From Bacteroidia bacterium (GTDB taxonomy: Bacteria; Bacteroidota; Bacteroidia; Bacteroidales; F082), in NCBI GenBank assembly GCA_030537295.1, contig JAUNNU010000017.1:1-34851 (forward strand): 34,851 nucleotides of DNA. Reading direction: 5' to 3'. Every line of letters starts with the position of its first letter. The first letter of the stretch is position 1. Shown here one piece after another: positions 16,381 to 25,144 of this stretch. The position numbers and the translations under genes are program-made. Under the pieces are notes generated by a model that saw only the letters and a list, made by a program, of their open reading frames with translations, was not told where the DNA came from and searched no databases.

Positions 16381-18936
16381 CTAACGGACAACAGAAATTC
16401 TCTTTGTCACCTCGCCGTTGTTTGTCAAGACCTTCACCATGTAAATTCCGGCCTCGAAGCCGCTTATATTAACAAGGTGTTCGTTGGCATTGACATCTTC
16501 TGCAAATACTCTCTGTCCGAGTGAGTTGAAGATTGTGATGCTGCTGATGTTTTCAGCTTCAATTGTCAACACGTCTTTCGCAGGGTTTGGATAGATGCTC
16601 ACGCCATTGAGTTCGTTTTCTTCAATTGCGTCAACTGAATAGTAATATTTGACGAAGAACTCTGTGCCATACAATGCCTTTGCCGGAGCTGCATTGCAGT
16701 CGATGTCCTGATAGTAAGCAATGACTTTGTAGTAGTACCAGGTGTTATCATCCAATGTCTTTGTCTCCTTATATTCTGTCTTGTTGGCGCCGACGATTTT
16801 TGCGCGTTCCCATTCTCCGTCCTCATTTGCTTTTCTATAGATATAGAAGCCGCTCAACGGCACTGACGTCACATCTGGCAGCGTCCAGGTGATGGTTGGT
16901 TTGCCGTTTGCCTGGAGTTCAAACCATAGGTCTTCTGCAGGATTGCAGCCTTCGCCGGCTGTTCCGCAAGATTCTACTGTAAGTGCGCTTTCTCCATCAT
17001 TGCAGAATGTGCAAATCTGATAGCAATGTCCGCCAATTTCTGGGGCGACGTCAGTGAATGAATTGCCTTGGACGAGGGCATAGAGCAAGCCTTCACGATA
17101 GACGTTGAAGCCATATCCAGAGACTTCACCATCCCAAGTAACTACGATGTCTTCACCGATTCTTTCTGCCGACGGGTTGGAAGGAGCTGCGCATGACGGT
17201 GTTTGACCAGCATTGTTGACTTCTTCGCACAACACGCCTTCAGCGAGGTCCTTGGCGTTACCTGAATATTCATAGACAGTGGTTCCTTCAGAATTCTTAA
17301 TCTTGATTGAGATTGTCTCGCTGGCTGTATAACCGCTTCCTGCTTTCCAGACGAAATTGACTTTATGTCCAAAAGGAGCGTTGATCTTGGCCGTGGCCGG
17401 TGTCGAGTTTGTCATAGTGACTTTTGCGAACATATTGCCGGCTGCATCGAAGCATTTCACCGAGCCGCCGCGCCAGCCCTGCATTGAAGAAGCTGTCGTG
17501 ATGATCTTCCATTCTGTTGTAGGACCGAACTGTTCTGAAGCCTCCGCATAATTGCCACGGACACCGTCTTTCATTGCATAGACATCATACGTGAATGTGC
17601 TGTAGCATGGGACGTTCTCGTCAACGTATGTCATATCCGCGCCGACCTGAGGTGCGTTGAGTGTTGCGATGACCTGGCCATTTCTCTCGATTACCATCGC
17701 ATCGATTGATGAAACCGAAACACTTGACATTGTCTTGGAAGGGTTCTTCCATGTCAAAGTCGCACTTTGAGCTGTTTCGCTTGCTCTTGTAACAGTCAGG
17801 TTTGTAGGAGCCTGTACCGTGTTGTTATACACATTTGTAGGAACATAGTTGAAGATAGCAGCCGCACTGCCTGTGTAGTCGATTCCGTCAACGAGATACC
17901 AGCCGTCGTCGGAGCCGCTCCAGCCGAAATTGAAGTGCATGAGGTCGTTTTCATCATAGCCGTCGCAGACGAAAGCGTGACCGCCGCCTGAACTCTGACC
18001 GCCGTAATAAACAGGACGGCCGAGGTCGAACTCGTCTCTCAACATCTGATTCCACACATCCGTTGCGTATGACTGTCTCATTTTTCTAACGCAATAGTCA
18101 TAATCGAAATAGTTTCTCATGGCATCCGGGACATCTTCTGAATAAGCGCCGCTGCCGTCAGCCTCAAACATCATATTCACAGAGACACCACAGTGATATA
18201 TCAAAAGGGCGACAGCCTCGATCTGTTCCTGTGAGGCATTGTTCAATGAGTTTGGCATCATATCCCACTGGTAAGTCGTGGCTCCGAAGTTTGCCGAAAT
18301 CTGATGACCCAACCAATAGTATGAGTGGCTTCCCTCTCCGTGTGTCGGGGCGTCCCATGCTTTCATCACCTGACTCATTGCCGTGGCGACGCAGCCTGCG
18401 TATGCTCTGCCGCCAGGACCGCCGGACGCCGCAGGAGCATACAAGTTGTAAGGTGAATCCTGATTCCACTTTGTCGTGCAGAGAGGACCGACTTTCTCGG
18501 CTCTGTTTGCGTTGAGTCTGCCTGTCTTTTCAAGCATCGCCCATTCAGCGGCCACTTCCGGCATTGCTGCGTTGCCATTGCTGATGGCGTTCGCAATGTC
18601 CAGTCTGAAGTTTTCAAGCAGGAACATAGCACCGTTGTGTTCGTTGCTCATGTCAAAATTGCTTTCCTCCGAATAAGCGAGAATCGGGTGATAATTGTCG
18701 GCCGCCGAAATGATGACGAAGCCGTTTTCACCAACATTGAATACATAGAAACAGTCATCACCATTGTCTGATGTGACTGTCGTAACCAACTGTAAATCAG
18801 TGGTGTTTACCTTTTCAAAATTTGCATAGACAAATTTCTGTCCGAGTGTTCTGGCCGTATTGACATCAACGGATTTCGCAGACATCGTCCCGAATCCGAA
18901 CATCACGGCAACAACCAATAATAAGAATTTTTTCAT
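16381..18936 (-). CDS. Secreted C10 (streptopain/interpain) cysteine peptidase with T9SS sorting domain, copy A
   Basis: An exported endopeptidase of 851 residues. It has a signal peptide (1-20), then a Spi-like inhibitory propeptide (about 21-145; GFVIISAADNYHPILAYSEE), and a C10 catalytic domain with Cys182 in AGCVATAMSQV and His320 in GGGHAFVCDGYDEND. A tail of about 420 residues follows with fibronectin-like/adhesin-type segments (LTVTRASETAQSATLTWKNP, WRGGSVKCFD). It ends in a T9SS type A sorting domain (about 775-851; GVSIYPNPAKDVLTIEAE ... GIYMVKVLT). Family members include interpain A and streptopain, which cut host proteins. It is a separate unit from the two following peptidases: a terminator and its own promoter lie between them. 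Confidence 0.95.
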   Translation of the reverse strand: MKKFLLLVVAVMFGFGTMSAKSVDVNTARTLGQKFVYANFEKVNTTDLQLVTTVTSDNGDDCFYVFNVGENGFVIISAADNYHPILAYSEESNFDMSNEHNGAMFLLENFRLDIANAISNGNAAMPEVAAEWAMLEKTGRLNANRAEKVGPLCTTKWNQDSPYNLYAPAASGGPGGRAYAGCVATAMSQVMKAWDAPTHGEGSHSYYWLGHQISANFGATTYQWDMMPNSLNNASQEQIEAVALLIYHCGVSVNMMFEADGSGAYSEDVPDAMRNYFDYDYCVRKMRQSYATDVWNQMLRDEFDLGRPVYYGGQSSGGGHAFVCDGYDENDLMHFNFGWSGSDDGWYLVDGIDYTGSAAAIFNYVPTNVYNNTVQAPTNLTVTRASETAQSATLTWKNPSKTMSSVSVSSIDAMVIERNGQVIATLNAPQVGADMTYVDENVPCYSTFTYDVYAMKDGVRGNYAEASEQFGPTTEWKIITTASSMQGWRGGSVKCFDAAGNMFAKVTMTNSTPATAKINAPFGHKVNFVWKAGSGYTASETISIKIKNSEGTTVYEYSGNAKDLAEGVLCEEVNNAGQTPSCAAPSNPSAERIGEDIVVTWDGEVSGYGFNVYREGLLYALVQGNSFTDVAPEIGGHCYQICTFCNDGESALTVESCGTAGEGCNPAEDLWFELQANGKPTITWTLPDVTSVPLSGFYIYRKANEDGEWERAKIVGANKTEYKETKTLDDNTWYYYKVIAYYQDIDCNAAPAKALYGTEFFVKYYYSVDAIEENELNGVSIYPNPAKDVLTIEAENISSITIFNSLGQRVFAEDVNANEHLVNISGFEAGIYMVKVLTNNGEVTKRISVVR

Positions 18937-18995
18937 TTTTGTTGTAATTTAATTTATTATTACTGTGATTTGATTTTTCAAAAAATTTAAACGTG

Positions 18996-19003
18996 CAAAT
19001 TTA
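18996..19003 (-). promoter_or_regulatory. -7 promoter element for C10 peptidase A
   Basis: Minus strand TAAATTTG fits TAnnTTTG and lies 60 bases upstream of the ATG at 18936. It supports a separate transcript for this peptidase gene. Confidence 0.45.
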
Positions 19004-19050
19004 TAAAAAAATATGTAACTGCAGTGACTAAAATTCACATTTTTATTAAT

Positions 19051-19079
19051 AAAAAAAGGACGGCTCGCAAACCGTCCTT
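19051..19079 (-). terminator. Rho-independent terminator after the C10 peptidase operon
   Basis: On the minus strand AAGGACGG (19079-19072) pairs with CCGTCCTT (19063-19056) around an eight-base loop, and the T run extends to 19051. It begins 20 bases after the stop of peptidase B and ends the transcript of peptidases C and B. Confidence 0.9.
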
Positions 19080-19099
19080 CACTATTTGGAGAAAAAATT

Positions 19100-21373
19100 T
19101 TAATCAATGACAGAAACTTTCTGGGTCATCATGCCGTTTTCAGTCTCAATCCTGATCATATAGACACCGTTTCCGAACTGTTTCATATCAATAACATATT
19201 GGTTTTCATTGACATTCTGTTCAAGAACTTTCTGTCCTACAACATTGAAGACCGAGACATTATTGATTGATTCGGCTTCAATCATGATGACACCGTTTGT
19301 CGGGTTAGGATAGATTCGTGCGTTGATTTCATTTTCCTCGACGGCGAGGACTTCAACCTGAACGTAGTCATTGTCATCGGCGGTGATTGCCGGTGTTGAC
19401 TCGCAGAATGAGTTGAAAGCCGTCACTTGATAGAAATATGTGTTCACATCGTCAACTGCGTCGAAATATTCGCGGAGTGTGTTTTCAATTTTGGCAATCT
19501 CTTCATATTCAACGCCATCGACACTTCTGTAAATCTTGAAGTTCTGAGGTTCGTAGTCGCAAGTCCAAGTGAGGCGTGCGCCGTCGTGTCCATCCTGATA
19601 TGCGTATTCACCGGCGAGATTCTCCGGGCTTGTGCAGCTCTCGCAGTCGTTGTCGCCGGAATAAATCGTTCCGTTGATTTGCGTCGATGAGCCTGAGAAG
19701 TTGTAAACCTGTGTGTTAGCAGAATTTTTCAATGAGATTGACATTGTGGCGACCGCTGTGGCAGGCTGGTTCCAAACCAATGAGAAATCGCCTCCCGGCA
19801 TCTGGAATTTCTCGCTTAATGGCGATGAGCTTGTCATTGTAACTTCCTCGATGACAACACCTTCATTGTTTTTCACCTGAAGAAGTCCGCCGTTCCAGCC
19901 TTGGAAGTTCGATGTCGTGCAGACGAGTTTCCACGTGCAGTTAGGACCGTAAATCACAGTTAATTTTGACGTTTCGCCAACGTAATTGTTGTTATATCCG
20001 CAAAGTGAATATTCGTAAGCACCGAAATCATTCACTTGATCTTCATAAACCAATGTCTCACCTGGTGTAGGGTTATTAAAGGTCTTGATAATCTGATTAT
20101 TACGTCTCAATTCCATCTTTTCTATTGATGTAAGCGGGTCGCCCGACATGGAGACCGCAGGGACCGTGAATGTCACGACGCCGGTCTTTGTCAAGGTGTT
20201 TTCAATTTCAACATCGAAGTCCTCAACTACCGGGATGAGTACATTGTAGATGTAATCAGGAATCATGTTCACGATGACTCTCTGGTTGAGGTTGAAGGTG
20301 CCGTTCATGGTGTTCAACGCATCGATTGCGAAAAAGCCGTCGCACCAGCCGCTCCAGCCCCAGTTGAAGTGGAACTTGCGCTGTGCGTCGTATCCGTCGC
20401 AGTTGAACGCATGTCCCATCTGCTCGTCGGTGCCGGCATAAGCCGCCGGATACCCGCGGTCAAACTGGTCAATCAGAATGTCTTCCCATGCCGTTTTCGT
20501 GTATGATTCACGTGAGAGTATCTCTGTGGCGGAGCAATACTTGAAGTAGTTTTTCGCCGCATCCACGACCTTATACGTCTGAGAGCCGCTGCCGTCGTAA
20601 TTGAAGTCCATATCGACCGACACTCCGCAGTGATACATGAGGAGTGCTATCGCCTGCGGGCTGCCGCTCGGGATGGTGTTAGGCATGTTGCTCCAGTTGT
20701 ATGTAGTCTCGCCGAAGTTAGCCGACAATGTTCCGCCGACAGTGCTTGTGTTGTATGAATGTTCGCCGACACCCTGGTCCGGCCAGCTCCAGAATCTCAT
20801 CACCTGACTCATTGAGGTGGCGACGCAACCGGCGTAGCAACGGCCGCCCGGACCGTAACTATGAGCAGGAGCATAATAGTTATAGGGATAATCCTGATTC
20901 CATCTTGTGGTGATAAGCGGATTCACGATACGGTCCATCCTTGTTCTCGAAGTGATGCCTTCTGTGCGGAGAAGTTCCCATTGCTCGGCAATTTCTTCTT
21001 CTGCAACAAAGTCATTTTCAATAGCATACTGAATCTCATCGCTGTAATGGCCGAGATAATAGACCAGGCCGTCCGGAAGATGGTTCACATCGAAAATGCT
21101 CTCTTCCGAATATGCGAGGATAGGATAAGCACGGTCGTCGGCAGCGACAATAACATAACCGTTTTCGTAGTTGAAAACATAAAGGCTCGGAATGCCGTTG
21201 TCGCCAGACACTGTGTAAACATGTTCAACATCAGTGATCGACTTGGCAGATGCCACATTGTTTTTCAAATAGCTCACTCCGAGTTTCTTCGCCGTCGCGA
21301 CATCAACCGGAGCCGCGAACATCTGTCCCGCAAAAACGAGCAGGGCAACGACTGTCAGTAAAAATCTTTTCAT
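19100..21373 (-). CDS. Secreted C10 cysteine peptidase with T9SS sorting domain, copy B
   Basis: A 757-residue paralog of peptidase A: signal peptide (1-20), propeptide with NGYVIVAADDRAYPILAYSE (about 71-90), catalytic Cys183 in AGCVATSMSQV, His321 in MGHAFNCDGYDAQ and a NWGWSGW motif after it. The tail (about 380-680) has beta-sandwich segments, including LTWTCDYEPQNFKIYRSVDG of fibronectin type III kind. The end (about 680-757; INARIYPNPTNGVIMIEAES, QFGNGVYMIRIET) is a T9SS type A sorting domain. It begins 11 bases after the stop of peptidase C, so the two are one operon. Expected to be surface bound or released, degrading protein outside the cell. Confidence 0.95.
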   Translation of the reverse strand: MKRFLLTVVALLVFAGQMFAAPVDVATAKKLGVSYLKNNVASAKSITDVEHVYTVSGDNGIPSLYVFNYENGYVIVAADDRAYPILAYSEESIFDVNHLPDGLVYYLGHYSDEIQYAIENDFVAEEEIAEQWELLRTEGITSRTRMDRIVNPLITTRWNQDYPYNYYAPAHSYGPGGRCYAGCVATSMSQVMRFWSWPDQGVGEHSYNTSTVGGTLSANFGETTYNWSNMPNTIPSGSPQAIALLMYHCGVSVDMDFNYDGSGSQTYKVVDAAKNYFKYCSATEILSRESYTKTAWEDILIDQFDRGYPAAYAGTDEQMGHAFNCDGYDAQRKFHFNWGWSGWCDGFFAIDALNTMNGTFNLNQRVIVNMIPDYIYNVLIPVVEDFDVEIENTLTKTGVVTFTVPAVSMSGDPLTSIEKMELRRNNQIIKTFNNPTPGETLVYEDQVNDFGAYEYSLCGYNNNYVGETSKLTVIYGPNCTWKLVCTTSNFQGWNGGLLQVKNNEGVVIEEVTMTSSSPLSEKFQMPGGDFSLVWNQPATAVATMSISLKNSANTQVYNFSGSSTQINGTIYSGDNDCESCTSPENLAGEYAYQDGHDGARLTWTCDYEPQNFKIYRSVDGVEYEEIAKIENTLREYFDAVDDVNTYFYQVTAFNSFCESTPAITADDNDYVQVEVLAVEENEINARIYPNPTNGVIMIEAESINNVSVFNVVGQKVLEQNVNENQYVIDMKQFGNGVYMIRIETENGMMTQKVSVID

Positions 21374-21384
21374 TTTTTTAATGT

Positions 21385-23436
21385 TTAGTTATTATTTATA
21401 ATTATTTTCTTGGAAATCAAACCATTAGCCGTTTCAACAGAAATGAAATACACTCCGTTGGCGAAACCTTCCGTATCAAGTGTAATTTCATCTTCTTTGA
21501 CAGGAACATTCATAACCTCCTGACCGACAATGTCATAGATCTTAATGTTATTCATTCCCTTGGCGGAAATCGTCATCTGGTTTCTAACCGGATTCGGGAA
21601 GACATTAAGAACAGTTGAACCATGCTGAATCTCTCCGACCGATGTCGTATCTTGGCACATATTCGTGTAGTCGAACAGACGTCCGGCGATCAACGAGTCG
21701 GGCGATGAGTACAGCAGTTCGTCGTTGGCGTCGTATATATTAAAGGAGATTTCGTCTTCAGTGTAATAGTCTCCGCTGAACCATGCCTTGTTCCAGATGA
21801 AGGTGAGGTCGCCCTGAAGCATCGGGACGACACGCGTCTCCGAAGAGCCTTCCTCCAATGTTATCTTCGCGATGCGCACGCCGTCTCTTGCGATAGAAAT
21901 CGAGCCGCCTTTCCAGCCGTCGCCGCCTTCATCGTTCAGCTCGAAGACAAGGTCACATTTCGGGCCGACCATGATTCTCTGATAGACAGGGATGCTGTAA
22001 CCATATTGATTATGAATGAGAATCGAATATTCATAGTTGCCGTCTTCAACGAGTTCATCGGTGTAACTCATTGATTCGCCGGCTGTTGCATTTGTAAAAC
22101 AGGCTACGGTCTCGAAGTCTCTCCTGACGATGACGCTGTCAATCTGCCCGAGGCTTTCGCCAAGCATGTTCTCCGCCGGGTTTTCCCAGTTTACAGTGAC
22201 CGAGAAACTGCCAGCTGCATCCGTCTCGTTTTCAACAAGTTCCATATCAACGACCTTTGCGGGACGCTGGTAATATTCATCGTCAACAGGATAGAAACCC
22301 TGAACTACGGAGTTGTAAGTGTTGAAAGCATATTTTGTTGTGTTGAGTGCGCCCATCGCACACCAGGCGTTGTCTTTTCCGTCCCAGCCCCAGTTGAAGT
22401 GGAAGAAGTCGTTTTCATCATAGCCATCGCACACGAAGGCATGTCCGCCGCCGCCACCATCGTCCTGACCTGAATAATACAATGGGCGTCCGAGGTCGAG
22501 TTCACTCTTGAGCATCTCGCTGAAGTCATCTTTCCAGTACCAGTCTTTGTAAAGGACTTCCGCATCCGGGTTGTAGCCGAAATAGCTGCCGATTACATTC
22601 GGCACGTCCTCAGAATAGGCGCCGCTGCCGTCAGGGCCGTACATCATCTCCACGCCGACGCCGCAGTGCCATTGCAGCTGGGCGATGTAGAAAATATCCT
22701 CTTCGGTGCTTGTCGAGTCGAGTTGCATGGGCATACGCTCGAAGTTGTAGAATGTCTCGCCGAAATTTGCGGTCTGAGTCGGGTAATAAGGATGTCCCCA
22801 ACCGCCTGGCGTATATGTATGAGAGCCAGTGCCTTGCATCGGATGGTTGAAATATTTCATCACCTGAGCCATCGCCGTCGCGACGCATCCGGCATACACG
22901 TGTCCGCCGCTGCCGCCGTCGTCTGCCGGACAGAGCGCGTTGTACGGGTAGTTCTGATTCCATAATGTCTCAAGCAGAATCGGCACGGTGCGTGTGTTGC
23001 GGACCGCTTTCACGCAGCCGGTCTTTTCGACGCGTGTCCATTCATCGGCGATGTCGGCAAGACGCTCAACGTTGTTTTCTCTAATATATTGAATTTCATC
23101 GGTATAGCTCTTGACAGTAAGGTTAAAAGCCGGAGCGATGTTTTCCGCGCTGAACGTCCCTTCCGTCGAATAAGCGAGAATCGGCTTCACGCGGTCTTCC
23201 GCGGAGACGGCGACGAAACCAGCCCCGCTGACGTTGAAAACATATATATAAGGTGTGCCTTCAGCGTCTGAATAAGTGTAAACAAGTTCCGAAGAAACGC
23301 TGCGATTTCTGAACGAAGTGCTTTCCTTCATGAATTTCTCGCCGATACGCTGTGCTTTCCTGACATCAACGTTTCCAGCGTAAAGTGTTGAAATTGTAAA
23401 TGTTGCAATAACTGCAAATAATAAAAACCTTTTCAT
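21385..23436 (-). CDS. Secreted C10 cysteine peptidase with T9SS sorting domain, copy C
   Basis: A 683-residue enzyme and the first gene of the peptidase operon. Signal peptide 1-20; propeptide containing GAGFVAVSAEDRVKPILAYS; catalytic Cys184 in YAGCVATAMAQVMKYF; His332 in GGGGGHAFVCDGYDENDFF; FNWGWDGKDN follows. The tail is shorter than in copies A and B: one fibronectin-like unit (about 400-490), a beta-rich segment (DEGGDGWKGGSISI), then the sorting domain (about 605-683; STVLNVFPNPVRNQMTISAK ... GVYFISVET). The three copies share the GDG-rich catalytic core but differ in tail, so they may cut different proteins. The 80 bases upstream are AT-rich, with no convincing promoter on this strand. 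Confidence 0.95.
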   Translation of the reverse strand: MKRFLLFAVIATFTISTLYAGNVDVRKAQRIGEKFMKESTSFRNRSVSSELVYTYSDAEGTPYIYVFNVSGAGFVAVSAEDRVKPILAYSTEGTFSAENIAPAFNLTVKSYTDEIQYIRENNVERLADIADEWTRVEKTGCVKAVRNTRTVPILLETLWNQNYPYNALCPADDGGSGGHVYAGCVATAMAQVMKYFNHPMQGTGSHTYTPGGWGHPYYPTQTANFGETFYNFERMPMQLDSTSTEEDIFYIAQLQWHCGVGVEMMYGPDGSGAYSEDVPNVIGSYFGYNPDAEVLYKDWYWKDDFSEMLKSELDLGRPLYYSGQDDGGGGGHAFVCDGYDENDFFHFNWGWDGKDNAWCAMGALNTTKYAFNTYNSVVQGFYPVDDEYYQRPAKVVDMELVENETDAAGSFSVTVNWENPAENMLGESLGQIDSVIVRRDFETVACFTNATAGESMSYTDELVEDGNYEYSILIHNQYGYSIPVYQRIMVGPKCDLVFELNDEGGDGWKGGSISIARDGVRIAKITLEEGSSETRVVPMLQGDLTFIWNKAWFSGDYYTEDEISFNIYDANDELLYSSPDSLIAGRLFDYTNMCQDTTSVGEIQHGSTVLNVFPNPVRNQMTISAKGMNNIKIYDIVGQEVMNVPVKEDEITLDTEGFANGVYFISVETANGLISKKIIINNN

Positions 23437-23498
23437 CTTTTAAAAATATTTTAGCGTGTAAAATTATAAAAAAAAATCACACAAGGCGTTTTTTTTCG

Positions 23499-23506
23499 TA
23501 TTTTTG
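23499..23506 (+). promoter_or_regulatory. -7 promoter element for the gene at 23529
   Basis: TATTTTTG at 23499-23506 fits TAnnTTTG and lies 22 bases before the GTG at 23529. It lies in the short gap divergent from the peptidase operon. Confidence 0.45.
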
Positions 23507-23528
23507 CGCTTTAAAAATTAGATTTACC

Positions 23529-23999
23529 GTGGATCACAAGTTTTATGATTTTTACATGCGTTTCCCGAGCAAGGCTGACGCGCTGAAAGCAGAGGATTTT
23601 TATTACGAGACACATCGCCCGCGCATCGGCGGCAGGTTCAAAATCAACGACAACGGGGTTTGTTCGCTCTCGTTGCAGGACGAGTGCGAGCTTATCACCG
23701 ACCTCTACCAGTTCGGGATGCGGCGTTTCATCGTGACCGACAACTTCCACGGCGTGCGCAAGGAACACGGCAAGGACATCTTCGACTTCTTCACCGACAG
23801 CGACAGATATTTCCATTGGGACATGACACCCGACATTTTTGAGAAACTCAACGACTTCTTAATGAACGAGATACATAAAGACGGCTACGAACACGCCGAG
23901 GGCACGTATGCGCCTTTCATTCAAAGAACATTGGATGAGATGGGCATCGACGACCTGTTCAACATGCTCAACGTTGACGCGCCGGGATTGGATATTTAA
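23529..23999 (+). CDS. Conserved-looking protein of unknown function, GTG start
   Basis: Not recognised. A soluble 156-residue protein with no signal peptide or membrane segment, rich in Asp, Phe and aromatic residues. It starts MDHKFYDFYMRFPSKADALK with GTG; the first in-frame ATG is at 23556 (MRFPSK). Two aromatic/acidic stretches stand out: HGVRKEHGKDIFDFFTDSD and YFHWDMTPDIFEKL. No motif points to a known activity. The -7 element 22 bases upstream and sustained codon structure argue that it is a real gene. Its neighbours are the divergent peptidase operon and a dead DUF1016 fragment starting two bases after its stop, so the context is not informative. Confidence 0.6.
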   Translation: MDHKFYDFYMRFPSKADALKAEDFYYETHRPRIGGRFKINDNGVCSLSLQDECELITDLYQFGMRRFIVTDNFHGVRKEHGKDIFDFFTDSDRYFHWDMTPDIFEKLNDFLMNEIHKDGYEHAEGTYAPFIQRTLDEMGIDDLFNMLNVDAPGLDI

Positions 24000-24000
24000 A

Positions 24001-24269
24001 GAGGCAGACGCATCTGCTATCAATATTGCAATGGTTTATACTTATTTTAAAGTAGGTAGAATTATCGTGGATGACGAGCAGAATGGTAATCCTCGTGCCG
24101 AATACGGAAAAGAAGTTCTAAAAACCTTTCCGAAAAGTTGACCCAAAAGTTTGGCAAAGGCTTTTCTGTCACTAATCTTAAGCAAATGAGAGACTTACAT
24201 CAATCGTACTCAATTGGTCAGACACTGTCTGACCAATTTTGCCAGACAAGCAAAGCCTCACCAAATTGA
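24001..24269 (+). pseudogene. DUF1016 N-terminal remnant with a frameshift
   Basis: In one frame the bases encode ADASAINIAMVYTYFKVGRI then IVDDEQNGNPRAEYGKEVLK, ending at 24141. The frame three bases-worth to the side (24117 on) continues with SKNLSEKLTQKFGKGFSVTN and LKQMRDLHQSYSIGQTLSDQ to 24269. Together they match the first half of the YhcG/DUF1016 N-terminal domain, split by a shift around 24117-24125. The nuclease half is gone. This is a second, independent DUF1016 copy, unlike the one at 12247-13359, and is clearly non-functional. Confidence 0.75.
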
Positions 24270-24295
24270 TCCTTGATAAATAAACATCATATAAT

Positions 24296-24413
24296 TCAAA
24301 AAACAACAGAAAACACTTGAGCGAATACCGAATGTTAAAATTGAAGATTGGCAAAAATAATTCAACATCATGCGGATTTCGCCGAGAACACGCCGTTTTT
24401 GGGACATGAGGCT
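24296..24413 (+). other. Protein-like but broken stretch, unassigned
   Basis: Read on the plus strand, this gap gives KKQQKTLERIPNVKIEDWQK in one frame and, after a shift near 24357, IIQHHADFAENTPFLGHEAL in another. Both look coding-like, but no family was recognised and the reading is interrupted, so it is a possible remnant only. It lies just before the 3' end of the DUF2442 gene on the other strand. No other gene was seen between 24270 and 24413. Confidence 0.3.
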
Positions 24414-24653
24414 CTATACCCCGTGTTCGTAAACGTATTCGGGAGCAATGTCAATCGCGCCATCCTCCCATTCCAAAGTGTCGGTGACATTGAATTTTCT
24501 GAATGAATCAACATTTTGAAGAGGCTTGAAAACCGGATATTTACGAACTACATCCGTGAAATCCATCTCTTTCACGATTCCATCGTTGAACACGACCCTC
24601 AACCGATAGCCGTCAACATACTCAGCTTCCGTGATCTCAAGAAACATAATCAT
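24414..24653 (-). CDS. DUF2442 domain protein
   Basis: A 79-residue protein with the DUF2442 pattern: an N-terminal strand, YRLRVVFNDGIVKEMDF in the middle and WEDGAIDIAPEYVYE near the end. Function unknown. Its ATG (24653) directly abuts the TGA of the DUF4160 gene (24656-24654), so it is translated as the second gene of that pair; a second in-frame ATG sits two codons in (24647). DUF2442 and DUF4160 genes often occur together in bacterial genomes and are sometimes suspected to be toxin-antitoxin-like, but that is not shown here. Confidence 0.8.
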   Translation of the reverse strand: MIMFLEITEAEYVDGYRLRVVFNDGIVKEMDFTDVVRKYPVFKPLQNVDSFRKFNVTDTLEWEDGAIDIAPEYVYEHGV

Positions 24654-24911
24654 TCATTTTAAAGGTTCAATAGTTCCAGGCTCTTCACCGGCCGCAGCCC
24701 TGTCCCAAGCATCCTTCACTTCATCACGATGGATCTCAAGCCATTCGAAAATCAAACGCAACGCTCTCTCCGACATCACGCCCCTCACCTTGCCGTTCTC
24801 AATTTCAATCGTAACCTTATCATCTTGATATTCAGCATGGAAATGCGGCGGATTATGATCTAAAAAACGGATATATATAATTATACCGAAAAATTTTGAT
24901 ATTTGTGGCAT
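24654..24911 (-). CDS. DUF4160 domain protein
   Basis: An 85-residue protein starting MPQISKFFGIIIYIRF and containing DHNPPHFHAEYQDD, the hallmark histidine-rich segment of DUF4160, followed by ALRLIFEWLEIHRDEVKDAW. The HFHAEY motif could bind metal, which is inference. A longer frame begins at 24953, but the ATG at 24911 matches the family's usual start and lies 20 bases after a -7 promoter element. Together with the DUF2442 gene it forms a compact two-gene unit. Confidence 0.82.
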   Translation of the reverse strand: MPQISKFFGIIIYIRFLDHNPPHFHAEYQDDKVTIEIENGKVRGVMSERALRLIFEWLEIHRDEVKDAWDRAAAGEEPGTIEPLK

Positions 24912-24930
24912 GTAATTTATTTTTAGTCCG

Positions 24931-24938
24931 CAAAGATA
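24931..24938 (-). promoter_or_regulatory. -7 promoter element for the DUF4160/DUF2442 unit
   Basis: On the minus strand TATCTTTG fits TAnnTTTG, 20 bases before the ATG at 24911. A TTTG 16 bases upstream of it is a weak candidate for -33. Confidence 0.5.
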
Positions 24939-25054
24939 ATGCAAACTTTTCAATCAAACCGTTGGTTTTATGAAAAAAAATGAATCATTTACAGATGAAA
25001 AGGTGACTTGTTGATTTTTTTCAATTTTTTTCTTTCCAATTCAAAAATTATTCG

Positions 25055-25062
25055 TAATTTTG
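25055..25062 (+). promoter_or_regulatory. -7 promoter element for the LexA-like regulator
   Basis: TAATTTTG fits TAnnTTTG and lies 82 bases upstream of the ATG at 25145. The 5' leader would be about 75 bases. Bases 24939-25054 are AT-rich with no gene seen. Confidence 0.4.
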
Positions 25063-25144
25063 ACGCGTTTTTAATCGGTTGTCTTGATTAAAAATTAGTC
25101 ATATTTTTTCAATTCGTGTAAAGTAAAATTTTAAAATATTTGCT

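Noticed and set aside
18164..18515. Open frames on both strands inside the peptidase genes
   Set aside because: Shadows of strong coding sequence with catalytic motifs in the other frame.
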